The notes below the pieces were generated by a model. The model did no database searches. It worked only from the letters and a program-made list of their open reading frames with translations, and was not told where the DNA came from. The position numbers were made by a program, and so were the translations under genes. Positions 8,686 to 16,158 of a stretch of DNA of 60,621 nt are shown piece after piece. This stretch comes from Alkalihalobacillus bogoriensis ATCC BAA-922 (GTDB lineage Bacteria > Bacillota > Bacilli > Bacillales > Bacillaceae_F): contig NZ_JHYI01000031.1 in the NCBI RefSeq assembly GCF_000621445.1, forward strand, positions 1-60,621, written 5' to 3'. Numbering within the stretch: the stretch's first letter is position 1; each line of letters starts with the position of its first letter.

Positions 8686-9708
8686 TTATAACCAATTCAC
8701 CTTTGGTATTCCACCTTGATACGAGCTTAACTGAAACTCCTCTAAAAACCGTTGTAAAAACTGTTCATTTTCTTTTTCCTTTTCTAACAACATAAGAAAT
8801 TCATTTGCATAATACGAACGACTTCCATGAATTTTACTTCGGTAAAAGCCTTCGATTGTCACGAAGTAATGTAACGGAAACAGGAGACGACTATACAACA
8901 TCCGCCAGCCATACCGAGAAAGCGGACGATATTGTTCATACCCATACAAGAAAGATTGAATGTCATAAAAAGAAGCACCTTCTTTTTTACTATGGCGAAT
9001 CCATTCAGCAAGATCTCGACTTGGATGGTCCACAATAAAGTGAGCTGGCAGTTTCACGTTCGAATCAGTACCGGCTTTTTGGCATAGCCACGTATAATCC
9101 GTAAACTGCTGATGACAAACAACCAGAGAATCTTTTCCACGATGCTGTTCATCTAAATCTGTATCCACAACGTATTGAATTGCATTTTCACATAGCCCCA
9201 TAAAATAAGGAAACGTAAAGACAAATGCTTCATCAATTTCCGTTTGAGGCTGTGCTACCACTTGTTGATACCAATCTTCTAGTTGCTTTAACCGCTGACT
9301 CCATAACTCATTCCACCTTGGGTAGCTCCGTTTATTTTGAAGTTGAATCCATTCTCCTCGTTCATGGAAAAACGAAAGCTCTTCTCCACATTTCAAAGGC
9401 CCCTCAGATGTCCTATGTGCCTCTTGTGGAGAAAGATTTGGCAACTTATATAAATATCCCTCCTGCCCATCAATATGGCCGACTGCCTCATTTTGAATCG
9501 TCCATATAAGCTCTGCTACTGTGATGTCTCCATTTCTTTGTAGATGTTCGACCATCGACATTTGTTCTGTAGGTGAATATCCACTTGCCTCATGAATCGG
9601 AAAAAATAAATACATATTTCCGGCAGATTCAAATGCTTCATACCCTTGAATTACAAAGCGCTCATCACAAAAAAGTTGATAATAATCGTATAGATGCCGT
9701 TCAAACAA
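8686..9708 (-). CDS. yutH: Spore coat-associated kinase-like protein YutH
   Basis: A 340-residue protein matching YutH of the CotS/aminoglycoside-phosphotransferase-like group. It lacks a clear full set of kinase catalytic motifs by eye; the segment HFIVDHPSRD around residue 200 sits where a degenerate catalytic loop could be. The TTG start at 9708 has GGAGG 8 bases upstream. A sigma-K-like promoter (CATAGACTA) precedes it, fitting late mother-cell expression. Function in the coat is inferred from family membership. Confidence 0.85.
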   Translation of the reverse strand: MFERHLYDYYQLFCDERFVIQGYEAFESAGNMYLFFPIHEASGYSPTEQMSMVEHLQRNGDITVAELIWTIQNEAVGHIDGQEGYLYKLPNLSPQEAHRTSEGPLKCGEELSFFHERGEWIQLQNKRSYPRWNELWSQRLKQLEDWYQQVVAQPQTEIDEAFVFTFPYFMGLCENAIQYVVDTDLDEQHRGKDSLVVCHQQFTDYTWLCQKAGTDSNVKLPAHFIVDHPSRDLAEWIRHSKKEGASFYDIQSFLYGYEQYRPLSRYGWRMLYSRLLFPLHYFVTIEGFYRSKIHGSRSYYANEFLMLLEKEKENEQFLQRFLEEFQLSSYQGGIPKVNWL

Positions 9709-9743
9709 GGTCCCTTCCTCCTAACATCTAACTCTTCTTTTTC

Positions 9744-9771
9744 TAGTCTATGACCTAGGTGTGAAAAAGTG
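9744..9771 (-). promoter_or_regulatory. Candidate sigma-K promoter of yutH
   Basis: On the minus strand CATAGACTA (9752-9744) matches the sigma-K -10 consensus CATANNNTA, and CAC lies 16 bases upstream as the -35 AC element. A spore-coat gene starts 36 bases beyond the -10 box. Confidence 0.55.
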
Positions 9772-9852
9772 TCCTTAGAAAGTTTACAGTATGATTGTGT
9801 GGACTTTTCCATAAACTAATGGTGAATGCCATAATTTGTGGAGGGATGAAAT

Positions 9853-10347
9853 ATGAGTGAAAAATGTAAAAATCTCGAAGAAAATGCAAGACAAGCGTTA
9901 ATCAATAGAGGAGTAACCATTGATGACATTGCAGAGCTTGTCTATTTTCTGCAAGTCAAATATCATCCAGATTTAGATATAGATCTATGCAAGACCCATG
10001 TGGATCAAGTATTGCGAAAAAGAGAGGTACAAAACGCAATATTAACGGGGATCCAATTGGATGTTTTAGCGGAGCAAAAAAAGCTAGATCAGCCTTTGCA
10101 AGATATCGTAGAACGTGACGAAAGCTTATATGGTGTCGATGAAATTATTGCATTAGGAATTGTTAATGTGTACGGGAGTATTGGTTTTACAAACTATGGG
10201 TATATCGATAAGCAAAAACCGGGAATTCTTGAAAAATTAAATGATAAATCATCCGGACAATGTCATACTTTCCTTGATGATATCGTAGGAGCGATCGCAG
10301 CCGCAGCATCTAGCCGTCTCGCCCATAGTGTAGCAGGGGTTGAATAG
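9853..10347 (+). CDS. yutG: Phosphatidylglycerophosphatase A-like protein YutG
   Basis: A 164-residue PgpA-family protein. PgpA enzymes dephosphorylate phosphatidylglycerophosphate to phosphatidylglycerol. Compared with the membrane-anchored proteobacterial enzyme it is soluble-looking, with an N-terminal helical region (residues 1-80) and a C-terminal core containing GIVNVYGSIGFTNYG and FLDDIVGAIAAA. The ATG has GGAGGG upstream. It is divergent from yutH. B. subtilis YutG is the ortholog by position and sequence. Confidence 0.88.
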   Translation: MSEKCKNLEENARQALINRGVTIDDIAELVYFLQVKYHPDLDIDLCKTHVDQVLRKREVQNAILTGIQLDVLAEQKKLDQPLQDIVERDESLYGVDEIIALGIVNVYGSIGFTNYGYIDKQKPGILEKLNDKSSGQCHTFLDDIVGAIAAAASSRLAHSVAGVE

Positions 10348-10371
10348 ATGTAGATGCTAACCGGTACTCTT

Positions 10372-10475
10372 TTATAAAGAGGAAAACGTAGTAACGGCAA
10401 AGGTGAGACCTCACTGTGCCAATCACAAGGAGGCTCACCTATCGCCAGTGGAAACCCAATATTTCCGTGCTCGTT
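10372..10475. repeat. Decayed family 1-like hairpin repeat
   Basis: AGGTGAG and CTCACCT arms flank a diverged centre, and CGCCAGTGGAAACCC resembles the family 1 3' part. It lies between convergent yutG and yutF. Confidence 0.4.
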
Positions 10476-10510
10476 TAAAAATTTAGTCATTCACATCTCC
10501 TCAAAAAAAC

Positions 10511-11275
10511 TTAAAACACCCACTCATCCAATGAAGGCACCGCATAAGTCGGTTGAATTTCTTTTTGTAGAAGCTGTTCTTTTGTCGTTACACCAGTATG
10601 TACTAACAAAGTATCAATCCCCGCTCGGATCCCGGCCGTAATATCGGTCTCATAATTATCACCGATTAATAATGTTGTTTCTTTTGGTGTTCCTAACCGC
10701 TCTCTTGCTTGTTCCACAATAATCGATTCTGGTTTACCAATAAACAATGGTTGGACACCCGTTGAAACAGATACCACTGATGTAATTGACCCATTCCCCG
10801 GTAAAAAACCTCTCTCACTTGGAAGTGCCACATCACTGTTTGTAGAAATAAACTTTGCACCTCCACGAACAAGCAAACATGCTTTTGCTAATTTTTCATA
10901 TGTAATTTGTCGGTCAATCCCAATAACAACAACATCTGCTTTTTCTTCCACGAGTTCAAATCCTTTTTCAAGCAACGCAACTTGAAGCCCTTCTTCGCCG
11001 ATCATATACACTCGTTTTCCTTTTTCCGTTTCTGAAATATACTGGGCCGTTGCCATACTTGTAGTAAATACATGATTTGCTGTTGTTGACACCCCCATGG
11101 AAATCAATTTCTCTGCAACGACCTCAGGTGTACTCGATGAATTATTCGTAACAAACAAATAAGGAAGACCACGCTTTTCTAATTCATTCACAAACGTAAC
11201 TGCTTCATTGATTTTTTCTGTTCCTCTATACATCGTGCCATCTAAATCAATTAAAAACCCTTCGTATGATTTCAT
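10511..11275 (-). CDS. yutF: HAD-family sugar phosphatase YutF (NagD-like)
   Basis: A 254-residue HAD hydrolase of the NagD subgroup. Motif I is FLIDLDGTMYRG near residue 8, motif II VTNNSS near residue 40, motif III lysine GKPES near 185, and motif IV IGDNYETDI near 208. Such enzymes dephosphorylate small sugar or nucleotide phosphates. The ATG at 11275 follows GGAGG by 5 bases. It lies 19 bases after the SufR-like gene and is probably co-transcribed with yutE and that gene. Confidence 0.92.
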   Translation of the reverse strand: MKSYEGFLIDLDGTMYRGTEKINEAVTFVNELEKRGLPYLFVTNNSSSTPEVVAEKLISMGVSTTANHVFTTSMATAQYISETEKGKRVYMIGEEGLQVALLEKGFELVEEKADVVVIGIDRQITYEKLAKACLLVRGGAKFISTNSDVALPSERGFLPGNGSITSVVSVSTGVQPLFIGKPESIIVEQARERLGTPKETTLLIGDNYETDITAGIRAGIDTLLVHTGVTTKEQLLQKEIQPTYAVPSLDEWVF

Positions 11276-11294
11276 AATCTCCTCCATCACTAAA

Positions 11295-11927
11295 CTATCG
11301 GTCTTTGTTTTTTTTCACTACATAATGACAATAACTCGTTTTGTCAATGGCCATACATTCTCTACAGCTGATTTCATCCGTTTCTAATAACTCTTGAAAC
11401 AGCTTTTTTTCACAAGAGCATGCAACAGGATATTGCTTTGCGATTTCTGAAATAGGACAGTTATATTCGGTGATATGATATTGTTCATCGTCTTCTTTTA
11501 CATCTACCATATACCCTTGCTCATTTTGTAATGACACAAGCTGTGACACTTTTTCTTGAAACGATTTCCCTTTAAACAATGGCTTGTACTCTACTAATAG
11601 ACGTTGTCTCCTTGATTCAAACAACTGGTCAATCATTTCTTTTCCAGCGACTTCTTCTACATCCTGTAAAATTCCAATTGTAAATGGAGCGTAACGTCTT
11701 GGAAACAAATGCTCCCCTTTCATCGTTAAAGAGTAAAATTGAGTCGGCCTTCCCATTGCTTGACGTACAAGCTTGGAAGTCACTACTTCTTCCTTTTGTA
11801 GTGAATGCAAATGACGACGGACAGCCATCTCAGTAATATCAAGTTTTTTTGCCAACTCGGTTACCGATAATTGTTGATGTCGTTTTAACAAATCAACAAT
11901 AATCTCTCTTGTTGAAGTGCCCGCCAC
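11295..11927 (-). CDS. SufR-like Fe-S winged-helix transcriptional regulator
   Basis: Residues 1-60 form a winged helix (LSVTELAKKLDITEMAVRRH). The C-terminal third holds a cysteine set resembling SufR: YNCPI, then ACSCEKKLFQELL, then SCRECMA and YCHYVV. In cyanobacteria and actinobacteria SufR binds an Fe-S cluster and represses suf operons. B. subtilis lacks this gene in the same place. I chose GTG at 11927, 6 bases after AAGGTGGTG. It sits between yutE and yutF. The suf operon 15 kb away is the obvious candidate target (inference). Confidence 0.75.
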   Translation of the reverse strand: MAGTSTREIIVDLLKRHQQLSVTELAKKLDITEMAVRRHLHSLQKEEVVTSKLVRQAMGRPTQFYSLTMKGEHLFPRRYAPFTIGILQDVEEVAGKEMIDQLFESRRQRLLVEYKPLFKGKSFQEKVSQLVSLQNEQGYMVDVKEDDEQYHITEYNCPISEIAKQYPVACSCEKKLFQELLETDEISCRECMAIDKTSYCHYVVKKNKDR

Positions 11928-11940
11928 AAGCTTCACCACC

Positions 11941-12387
11941 TTATTTTTGATTCGGTAAAAAAGCAGATACTGGACCTAACTCCTTTACAATATATGAACG
12001 CACTCGGGTTGGAAATGTCTTAATCGCTTTCTTATGCTCCCTCATTTTTTCATGCAACATCGAATGGTCAATATGAATATAGGATTGAACAACCATTTTT
12101 CTCAGCTTAATAAAGTCTCTTAGTGGCTCAGCTTCCTCTTTAGGAATAACGGTTTCATCTTCCAAAATATCAATTATATCCTCATAACTACCTGGATCTC
12201 TCATAATAAAACCATCAATCATCTGGTTTCCTACATCAAGAATACACTCAATGAAAAGATGAACTAATCGTTCTAATCCTAATTTTGCTATTTGTGACTC
12301 CCATTCTGAAGTCTCATCATATAAAGCAATACATTGCTCATAATAAACAAGAGTATCTTCTATTTTTTTTCGGTCAACAAAATACAA
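11941..12387 (-). CDS. yutE: YutE, DUF86/HepT-like protein
   Basis: A 148-residue all-helical DUF86 protein matching YutE. DUF86 includes HepT, the RNase toxin of MNT-HEPN pairs, whose active motif is RX4-6H. Here KLRKMVVQSYIHID around residues 104-117 has R-K-M-V-V-Q-S-Y-I-H, which is longer than the active motif, so toxin activity is doubtful. No MNT antitoxin is adjacent. The TTG at 12387 follows AGGTGA by 5 bases; a GTG at 12396 is an alternative. Confidence 0.85.
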   Translation of the reverse strand: MYFVDRKKIEDTLVYYEQCIALYDETSEWESQIAKLGLERLVHLFIECILDVGNQMIDGFIMRDPGSYEDIIDILEDETVIPKEEAEPLRDFIKLRKMVVQSYIHIDHSMLHEKMREHKKAIKTFPTRVRSYIVKELGPVSAFLPNQK

Positions 12388-12576
12388 CGTAATCACCTAC
12401 ATCCTTACTCATTGTTTTTTTATAGTATATCATGAATCAAAGCATTCTCTTATCATTCCCTATTAGTTTTCTAATTGTTCCCTTTTTGTTATGATGGAAT
12501 GTGAAGATTCGTGTAAGATCACATAAAGGATATTATATACAATGTGAATGGTTATAAAAATGAAGGAGTTGGAAGT

Positions 12577-12843
12577 ATGACAGAAAGATTTTATTTATAT
12601 GATGATACCGAACAAACAAAAACACGGTTTATTAGTTTTATGGGAGAAAATCAAAGGTTTGATTTAGCGATTACTTCAACAACAAAACATTACGGTAAAC
12701 ATTTAGTTCTTGATATGTTATCACACCGCTTTGCCATCATTGGACAAGATGATTTAGAGGAACCAGGATATTTAGAACATATTTACAAACTGAGTGAAGA
12801 AGATGCTGCCGAACTACGCTCCTTCTTATATGAAATAATTTAA
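12577..12843 (+). CDS. DUF3055 family protein
   Basis: An 88-residue soluble protein opening TERFYLYDDTEQTKTRF and continuing FMGENQRFDLAI, the pattern of Firmicutes DUF3055 proteins. Function unknown. The ATG at 12577 follows AAGGAG by 8 bases; an ATG 33 bases upstream has no site. It is divergent from yutE. The following hairpin could terminate it or control the next gene. Confidence 0.8.
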   Translation: MTERFYLYDDTEQTKTRFISFMGENQRFDLAITSTTKHYGKHLVLDMLSHRFAIIGQDDLEEPGYLEHIYKLSEEDAAELRSFLYEII

Positions 12844-12853
12844 CGGTGTAAAA

Positions 12854-12897
12854 ACCTCCTCCAACGGATATGTTAACGAAAAAGGAGGTGGTTTTTT
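12854..12897 (+). promoter_or_regulatory. Hairpin with T run that sequesters the next gene's Shine-Dalgarno
   Basis: ACCTCCT (12854-12860) is complementary to AGGAGGT (12883-12889), which is also the ribosome-binding site of the gene starting at 12899. A T8 run follows the stem, so the structure doubles as an intrinsic terminator or attenuator. Confidence 0.6.
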
Positions 12898-12898
12898 T

Positions 12899-13192
12899 AT
12901 GGAACGTAATCAGCATGAAGACAAAGAACATGAAAACTACACCGATTTTTCAAATGTTGAAACGATGAAAAATTATATTTTTCCTGAGACACTTCCTGAA
13001 GGTCCATATGGTTCACCAATCAACCGGAAACTAGGCAAGAGTACACCTTGGAAAGAAGGGCAACGTGCATATAGTGCCTTTACCTATGAATTTAAATCAC
13101 TTCACCAAAACTTACCAAGAAAGTTTCCAGGGGCCCATCCGACACATGATGACCCTTCAAAAAATGAAGAACCGCCATATACAAGTAAATAA
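12899..13192 (+). CDS. Conserved Bacillus small 'cytosolic protein'
   Basis: A 97-residue hydrophilic protein with the blocks YTDFSNVE, LPEGPYGS, STPWKEGQR and GAHPTHDDP, resembling an uncharacterised family in Bacillus. No signal peptide or membrane segment. It is reached only through the hairpin at 12854-12897, which covers its ribosome-binding site. Downstream is a family 2 repeat and a strong terminator. Function unknown. Confidence 0.8.
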   Translation: MERNQHEDKEHENYTDFSNVETMKNYIFPETLPEGPYGSPINRKLGKSTPWKEGQRAYSAFTYEFKSLHQNLPRKFPGAHPTHDDPSKNEEPPYTSK

Positions 13193-13198
13193 CTTAAT

Positions 13199-13356
13199 AA
13201 GAAAAACGCGGGAGCGTCTTTTCTTTCAAGCGAAGTGCGGAGCCCTGCCCGCTTTTACAGTGAACCCCAAGTGCTCTTCTTGGGGTGAAACGCGCAGGTG
13301 CGCAGCCTTCGCTCTTCTAGAATAAGCTTTCAAAGCTTCACTGCTACACCAAAATT
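13199..13356 (+). repeat. Family 2 repeat, copy 4 (full length)
   Basis: Nearly identical to copy 1 across its length, including the CCCCAAG/CTTGGGG inner hairpin and the AAGCTTTCAAAGCTT end. It ends about 28 bases from the terminator at 13384. Confidence 0.85.
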
Positions 13357-13383
13357 TTTATACCTTCTTATCTTATAAGAAAA

Positions 13384-13419
13384 ACTGAGTGAGGAAACCT
13401 ACCTCACTCAGTCCTTTTT
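13384..13419. terminator. Strong terminator (both directions)
   Basis: ACTGAGTGAGG (13384-13394) pairs with CCTCACTCAGT (13402-13412), with T5 on one side and A-rich sequence on the other. The stop codon of the pseudogene at 13404 lies inside the stem. Confidence 0.85.
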
Positions 13420-13616
13420 GTTTCCTGCAAATCTGAAAGCCTGTACTCTACTCCATGTACGCCTTTATCATACTCAGGATACATTTCTCCTCCACAAGTT
13501 TCACAGGAAAACATTGGTGGTGTCATTAGATCGCCACCATCCATTAAACCAAAATCTCTTACCATATCAAAATGTATCTTACTTTCTCATGACACACTAA
13601 ACAAACATAGCTGATA
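13404..13616 (-). pseudogene. Broken zinc-ribbon gene (5' truncated, frameshifted)
   Basis: Reading leftward, the DNA encodes ISYVCLVCHEK, then after a one-base frame change HFDMVRDFG, LMDGGDLMTP, SCETCGGEMYPEY and DKGVHGVEYRLSDL to a TGA at 13406-13404. Two CxxC pairs indicate a small zinc ribbon. There is no start codon; the 5' end abuts the GTCC hairpin array, which may have replaced it. The frameshift could be a sequencing error, but the lost start is not. Family not recognised. Confidence 0.6.
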
Positions 13617-13800
13617 GAAGCCTTCTATTGGACACTTCTCTCCAGGGGACCCATCTCATTTGTATGAAGGACACTTTCGCTTTGTTTTCTCCTCGCTTTG
13701 TCCTTCATCGCCTTTATGAAGGACACTTTGGCTTCATTTTCTCCACGTTTTGTCCTTCATCGCCTTTATGAAGGACACTTTCTCCTTATTTTGTCCCTCA
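13612..13800. repeat. Family 4 hairpin array, short (52-bp period)
   Basis: The array starts with an ATAGAA/TTCTATTGGAC hairpin at 13613-13633. ATGAAGGAC then occurs at 13664, 13716 and 13768, exactly 52 bases apart, and GTCCTTCAT left arms at 13700 and 13752 complete two hairpins. A partial GTCCCTCA closes it. Confidence 0.8.
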
Positions 13801-13875
13801 CCACTGTATTAATAACAACAGCTTGCATTTAACGAAGTTTGACGTATTCGTTTCATAATAAATATAAAATGCTTA

Positions 13876-13948
13876 AAGAAAAACGCGAGAGCGTCTTTTC
13901 GTTTCAAGCGAAGTGCGGAGCCCTGCCCGCTTTTTAAGTGAACCCCAA
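13876..13948 (+). repeat. Family 2 repeat, copy 5 (3' truncated)
   Basis: Only the first half is present, ending at GAACCCCAA, the left arm of the inner hairpin, 20 bases before the yutD terminator stem. Confidence 0.8.
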
Positions 13949-13967
13949 CTCTTATCTTTTTAAAAAA

Positions 13968-13990
13968 GGGATGTCCATGTAAGACATCCC
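13968..13990 (-). terminator. Terminator of yutD
   Basis: GGGATGTC (13968-13975) pairs with GACATCCC (13983-13990); a T6 run follows on the minus strand. Confidence 0.88.
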
Positions 13991-13997
13991 CTTTCTT

Positions 13998-14279
13998 TTA
14001 TGACTTGTTTTTCACTTTTTTTAATACAAAATAGGCACAACCAAAATTACAATACTCATACAAATACTCTGATAAAGAGCTTATTTTTGTATCAAAGGTT
14101 GCTTTACGGTTGACGTCTTCAAAAAAACCTCTCATCCGTAACTGACTGTATCCCCAATCTCCTACAATATAATCGTATTTATTAAAGACTTCACTGTACT
14201 TCGCTTTAAATTCCTCTTCATTCCATCCATCTTTTACATCTTCAATTAATTCAAATTGCATTCCTTGAACTTGAATCAT
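13998..14279 (-). CDS. yutD: YutD family protein (DUF1027)
   Basis: A 93-residue protein of the YutD/DUF1027 family, with the conserved blocks KYSEVFNKYDYIVGDWGYSQ and GFFEDVN near its middle and YEYCNFGCAYFVLKK at the end. Small, acidic at the N-terminus, no membrane segment; function unknown. The ATG follows GAGGTGGC by 6 bases. In B. subtilis it lies between yutE and yutC; here 1.6 kb of repeats and three small loci separate it from yutE. Confidence 0.9.
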   Translation of the reverse strand: MIQVQGMQFELIEDVKDGWNEEEFKAKYSEVFNKYDYIVGDWGYSQLRMRGFFEDVNRKATFDTKISSLSEYLYEYCNFGCAYFVLKKVKNKS

Positions 14280-14378
14280 CTACAAGCCACCTCACTCTTT
14301 TGCTCAACCATTATTTTACCACATTTATGTCACCCTAAGAAAAAAAGGATTTGTTTCTCTAATTTTCAACCTTTAATT

Positions 14379-14409
14379 TGCATTCACTTTGGTCAATCTA
14401 TGCATATAA
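14379..14409 (+). promoter_or_regulatory. Candidate sigma-G promoter of the yutC-like gene
   Basis: TGCATT (14379-14384), an 18-base spacer and CATATAA (14403-14409) resemble the forespore sigma-G consensus, and the gene product is a forespore-type lipoprotein. Confidence 0.4.
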
Positions 14410-14424
14410 GGGGAGGTTTTATCG

Positions 14425-15042
14425 ATGAAAAAATCAATTTTAGCTGGTGTTTGTATAACGTTACTAGCAACAGGCTGCCAAGCAGTGGGACAAAACGAAT
14501 CCCCTGCTACACAACGATACCAAAACCATACAACTTATAATCCAGCCGGTGGTACAGCAAGCATCCTCCAAGTTGAACGAGCAGACGAAACTGATGAAAG
14601 ACGAGCTCAATTCGGTTACGTTCGCCATCAAAGCGCGCAACTTGGGCAACACAGAGAGCCAGAAGCTGCTTATTTTGACCGGACATTATTAGCTGATACC
14701 ATTACAAAAATGGGCGTATTCCTTCCAGGTGTGGAAGAAATGGGGACCCTTGTCACCGATAAATACGCCATTATCGTGTATGAAGAAAGCCACAATAATA
14801 ATGCAGACAACTTAGAGGAGCAAGTTTATTTAACAGCTGCTTCGATTTTACCACGGTTTTATGATGTTTACGTTACGAATAATCCAGAAATGTTTGAAAA
14901 TATTGAACGGTTTGGCACATTAAGTTCCCGCACTCCAAACGTTGACCGATTTTTAGAAGCGACCATTCGTGAGCTTGAATCTGGTGACGGTGGACGTATG
15001 AATGAACCAATACCGGAGAATTCACCTCAGCCAAGAACGTAA
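14425..15042 (+). CDS. yutC: YhcN/YlaJ-family sporulation lipoprotein (YutC)
   Basis: A 205-residue secreted lipoprotein. A short signal peptide ends in the lipobox LLATGC (Cys18). The mature part is polar, with the YhcN/YlaJ pattern DRTLLADTITKMG around residue 85 and DKYAIIVYEE. Family members sit in the inner spore membrane and some affect germination. GGGGAGG precedes the ATG by 9 bases. It is convergent with lipA. Confidence 0.85.
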   Translation: MKKSILAGVCITLLATGCQAVGQNESPATQRYQNHTTYNPAGGTASILQVERADETDERRAQFGYVRHQSAQLGQHREPEAAYFDRTLLADTITKMGVFLPGVEEMGTLVTDKYAIIVYEESHNNNADNLEEQVYLTAASILPRFYDVYVTNNPEMFENIERFGTLSSRTPNVDRFLEATIRELESGDGGRMNEPIPENSPQPRT

Positions 15043-15059
15043 AATCTATATTTCATAAC

Positions 15060-15097
15060 AAAGGCATAAAGCAGCGCTTTATGCCTTTGTTACTTTT
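15060..15097. terminator. Shared terminator of yutC and lipA
   Basis: AAAGGCATAAAG and CTTTATGCCTTT form a 12-bp stem at 15060-15087, followed by GTTACTTTTTG. The lipA stop codon (15079-15081) is inside the stem. Confidence 0.85.
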
Positions 15098-15987
15098 TGT
15101 GCTTCTTGATTGACTTGAGCTTGGTTTACTTGTTCATCTGCATGATAAGAAGAACGGACAAGCGGACCTGCTTCACAATGACTAAATCCTTTTTCTAACG
15201 CAATCGCCTTTAATTCTTCAAACTCTTCTGGGCGGTAATATTTTACAACCTTCAAATGTTTTTTCGTCGGTTGTAAATATTGACCAATTGTCATAATATC
15301 AACATTATTTGCACGTAAATCATCCATCGTTTCGATGATCTCTTCTTTTGTCTCTCCTAACCCAATCATTAAACTCGACTTTGTCGGAATATCAGGATGA
15401 AGCTCTTTCGCGCGTCGTAAAAACTCTAATGAGCGTTCATATGTAGCTCGTGCTCTCACTCTCGGTGTTAATCGTTTTACCGTTTCGATATTATGATTTA
15501 ATATATTAGGTCTTGCATCCATTAACGTTTTTAAATTATCAAGTACACCCATCATATCTGAAGGCAATACTTCAATCGTTGTAAATGGATTTTTACGTCT
15601 TACAGCTCTAACCGTCTCTGCAAAAACTTGAGCTCCTCCATCTTTTAAATCGTCTCTAGCGACTGCAGTAATAACGGTATGCTTTAGTCCCATCGTTTCT
15701 ACAGATTCTGCCACACGTTCTGGCTCTTGTAAATCAAGTTCAGTGGGGAGCCCCGTTTTAACCGCACAAAATCGGCATGCCCGTGTACACACCGCTCCTA
15801 AAATCATAAACGTTGCTGTTTTGCGAACGGCCCAACATTCATGAATGTTAGGACATTTTGCCTCTTCACACACCGTGTTGAGCTTTTGGGTGCGCATCAT
15901 TTTCTTTAGCCCTGTATATGATTCATTTGTATTTAACTTAATTTTTAACCATTCGGGTTTTCTAACATATTCTTCTTTTTTTGTCAT
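15079..15987 (-). CDS. lipA: Lipoyl synthase LipA
   Basis: Radical SAM enzyme that inserts two sulfurs into octanoyl groups on lipoyl domains, such as GcvH encoded later in this window. The auxiliary-cluster cysteines are Cys40, Cys45 and Cys51 ([12 protein letters not shown]), and the radical SAM CX3CX2C is Cys67, Cys71 and Cys74. The RSSYHADEQ segment near the C-terminus supplies the conserved serine. 302 residues, slightly longer than usual because of a Gln/Ala-rich tail. GGAGTG precedes the ATG. Confidence 0.97.
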   Translation of the reverse strand: MTKKEEYVRKPEWLKIKLNTNESYTGLKKMMRTQKLNTVCEEAKCPNIHECWAVRKTATFMILGAVCTRACRFCAVKTGLPTELDLQEPERVAESVETMGLKHTVITAVARDDLKDGGAQVFAETVRAVRRKNPFTTIEVLPSDMMGVLDNLKTLMDARPNILNHNIETVKRLTPRVRARATYERSLEFLRRAKELHPDIPTKSSLMIGLGETKEEIIETMDDLRANNVDIMTIGQYLQPTKKHLKVVKYYRPEEFEELKAIALEKGFSHCEAGPLVRSSYHADEQVNQAQVNQEAQKVTKA

Positions 15988-16158
15988 CGGTTGTTCACTC
16001 CATTTATCCTTTGACTATGCACTCATACACTAATGTAACATGTTTTCGTTGTTTTTACCAAACAACTCACTCAAATTCCCATCAATTTACTCCGATGTTT
16101 TTTAAAGAATTGCTACAAACTACAACTATTGACTATGTCAGAAAGGAGCTTTTTCATC

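Noticed and set aside
11941-12387. HepT-type RNase toxin
   Set aside because: YutE belongs to DUF86, but there is no MNT antitoxin neighbour and the Arg-His spacing does not fit the active RX4-6H motif.
13065-13325. 86-codon plus-strand frame
   Set aside because: Shadow of the preceding gene in another frame continuing through a family 2 repeat.
16024-16032. Sigma-K promoter for lytH
   Set aside because: CATACACTA fits the -10 box, but no AC lies 15-17 bases upstream and it would leave a 120-base leader; noted only as possible.
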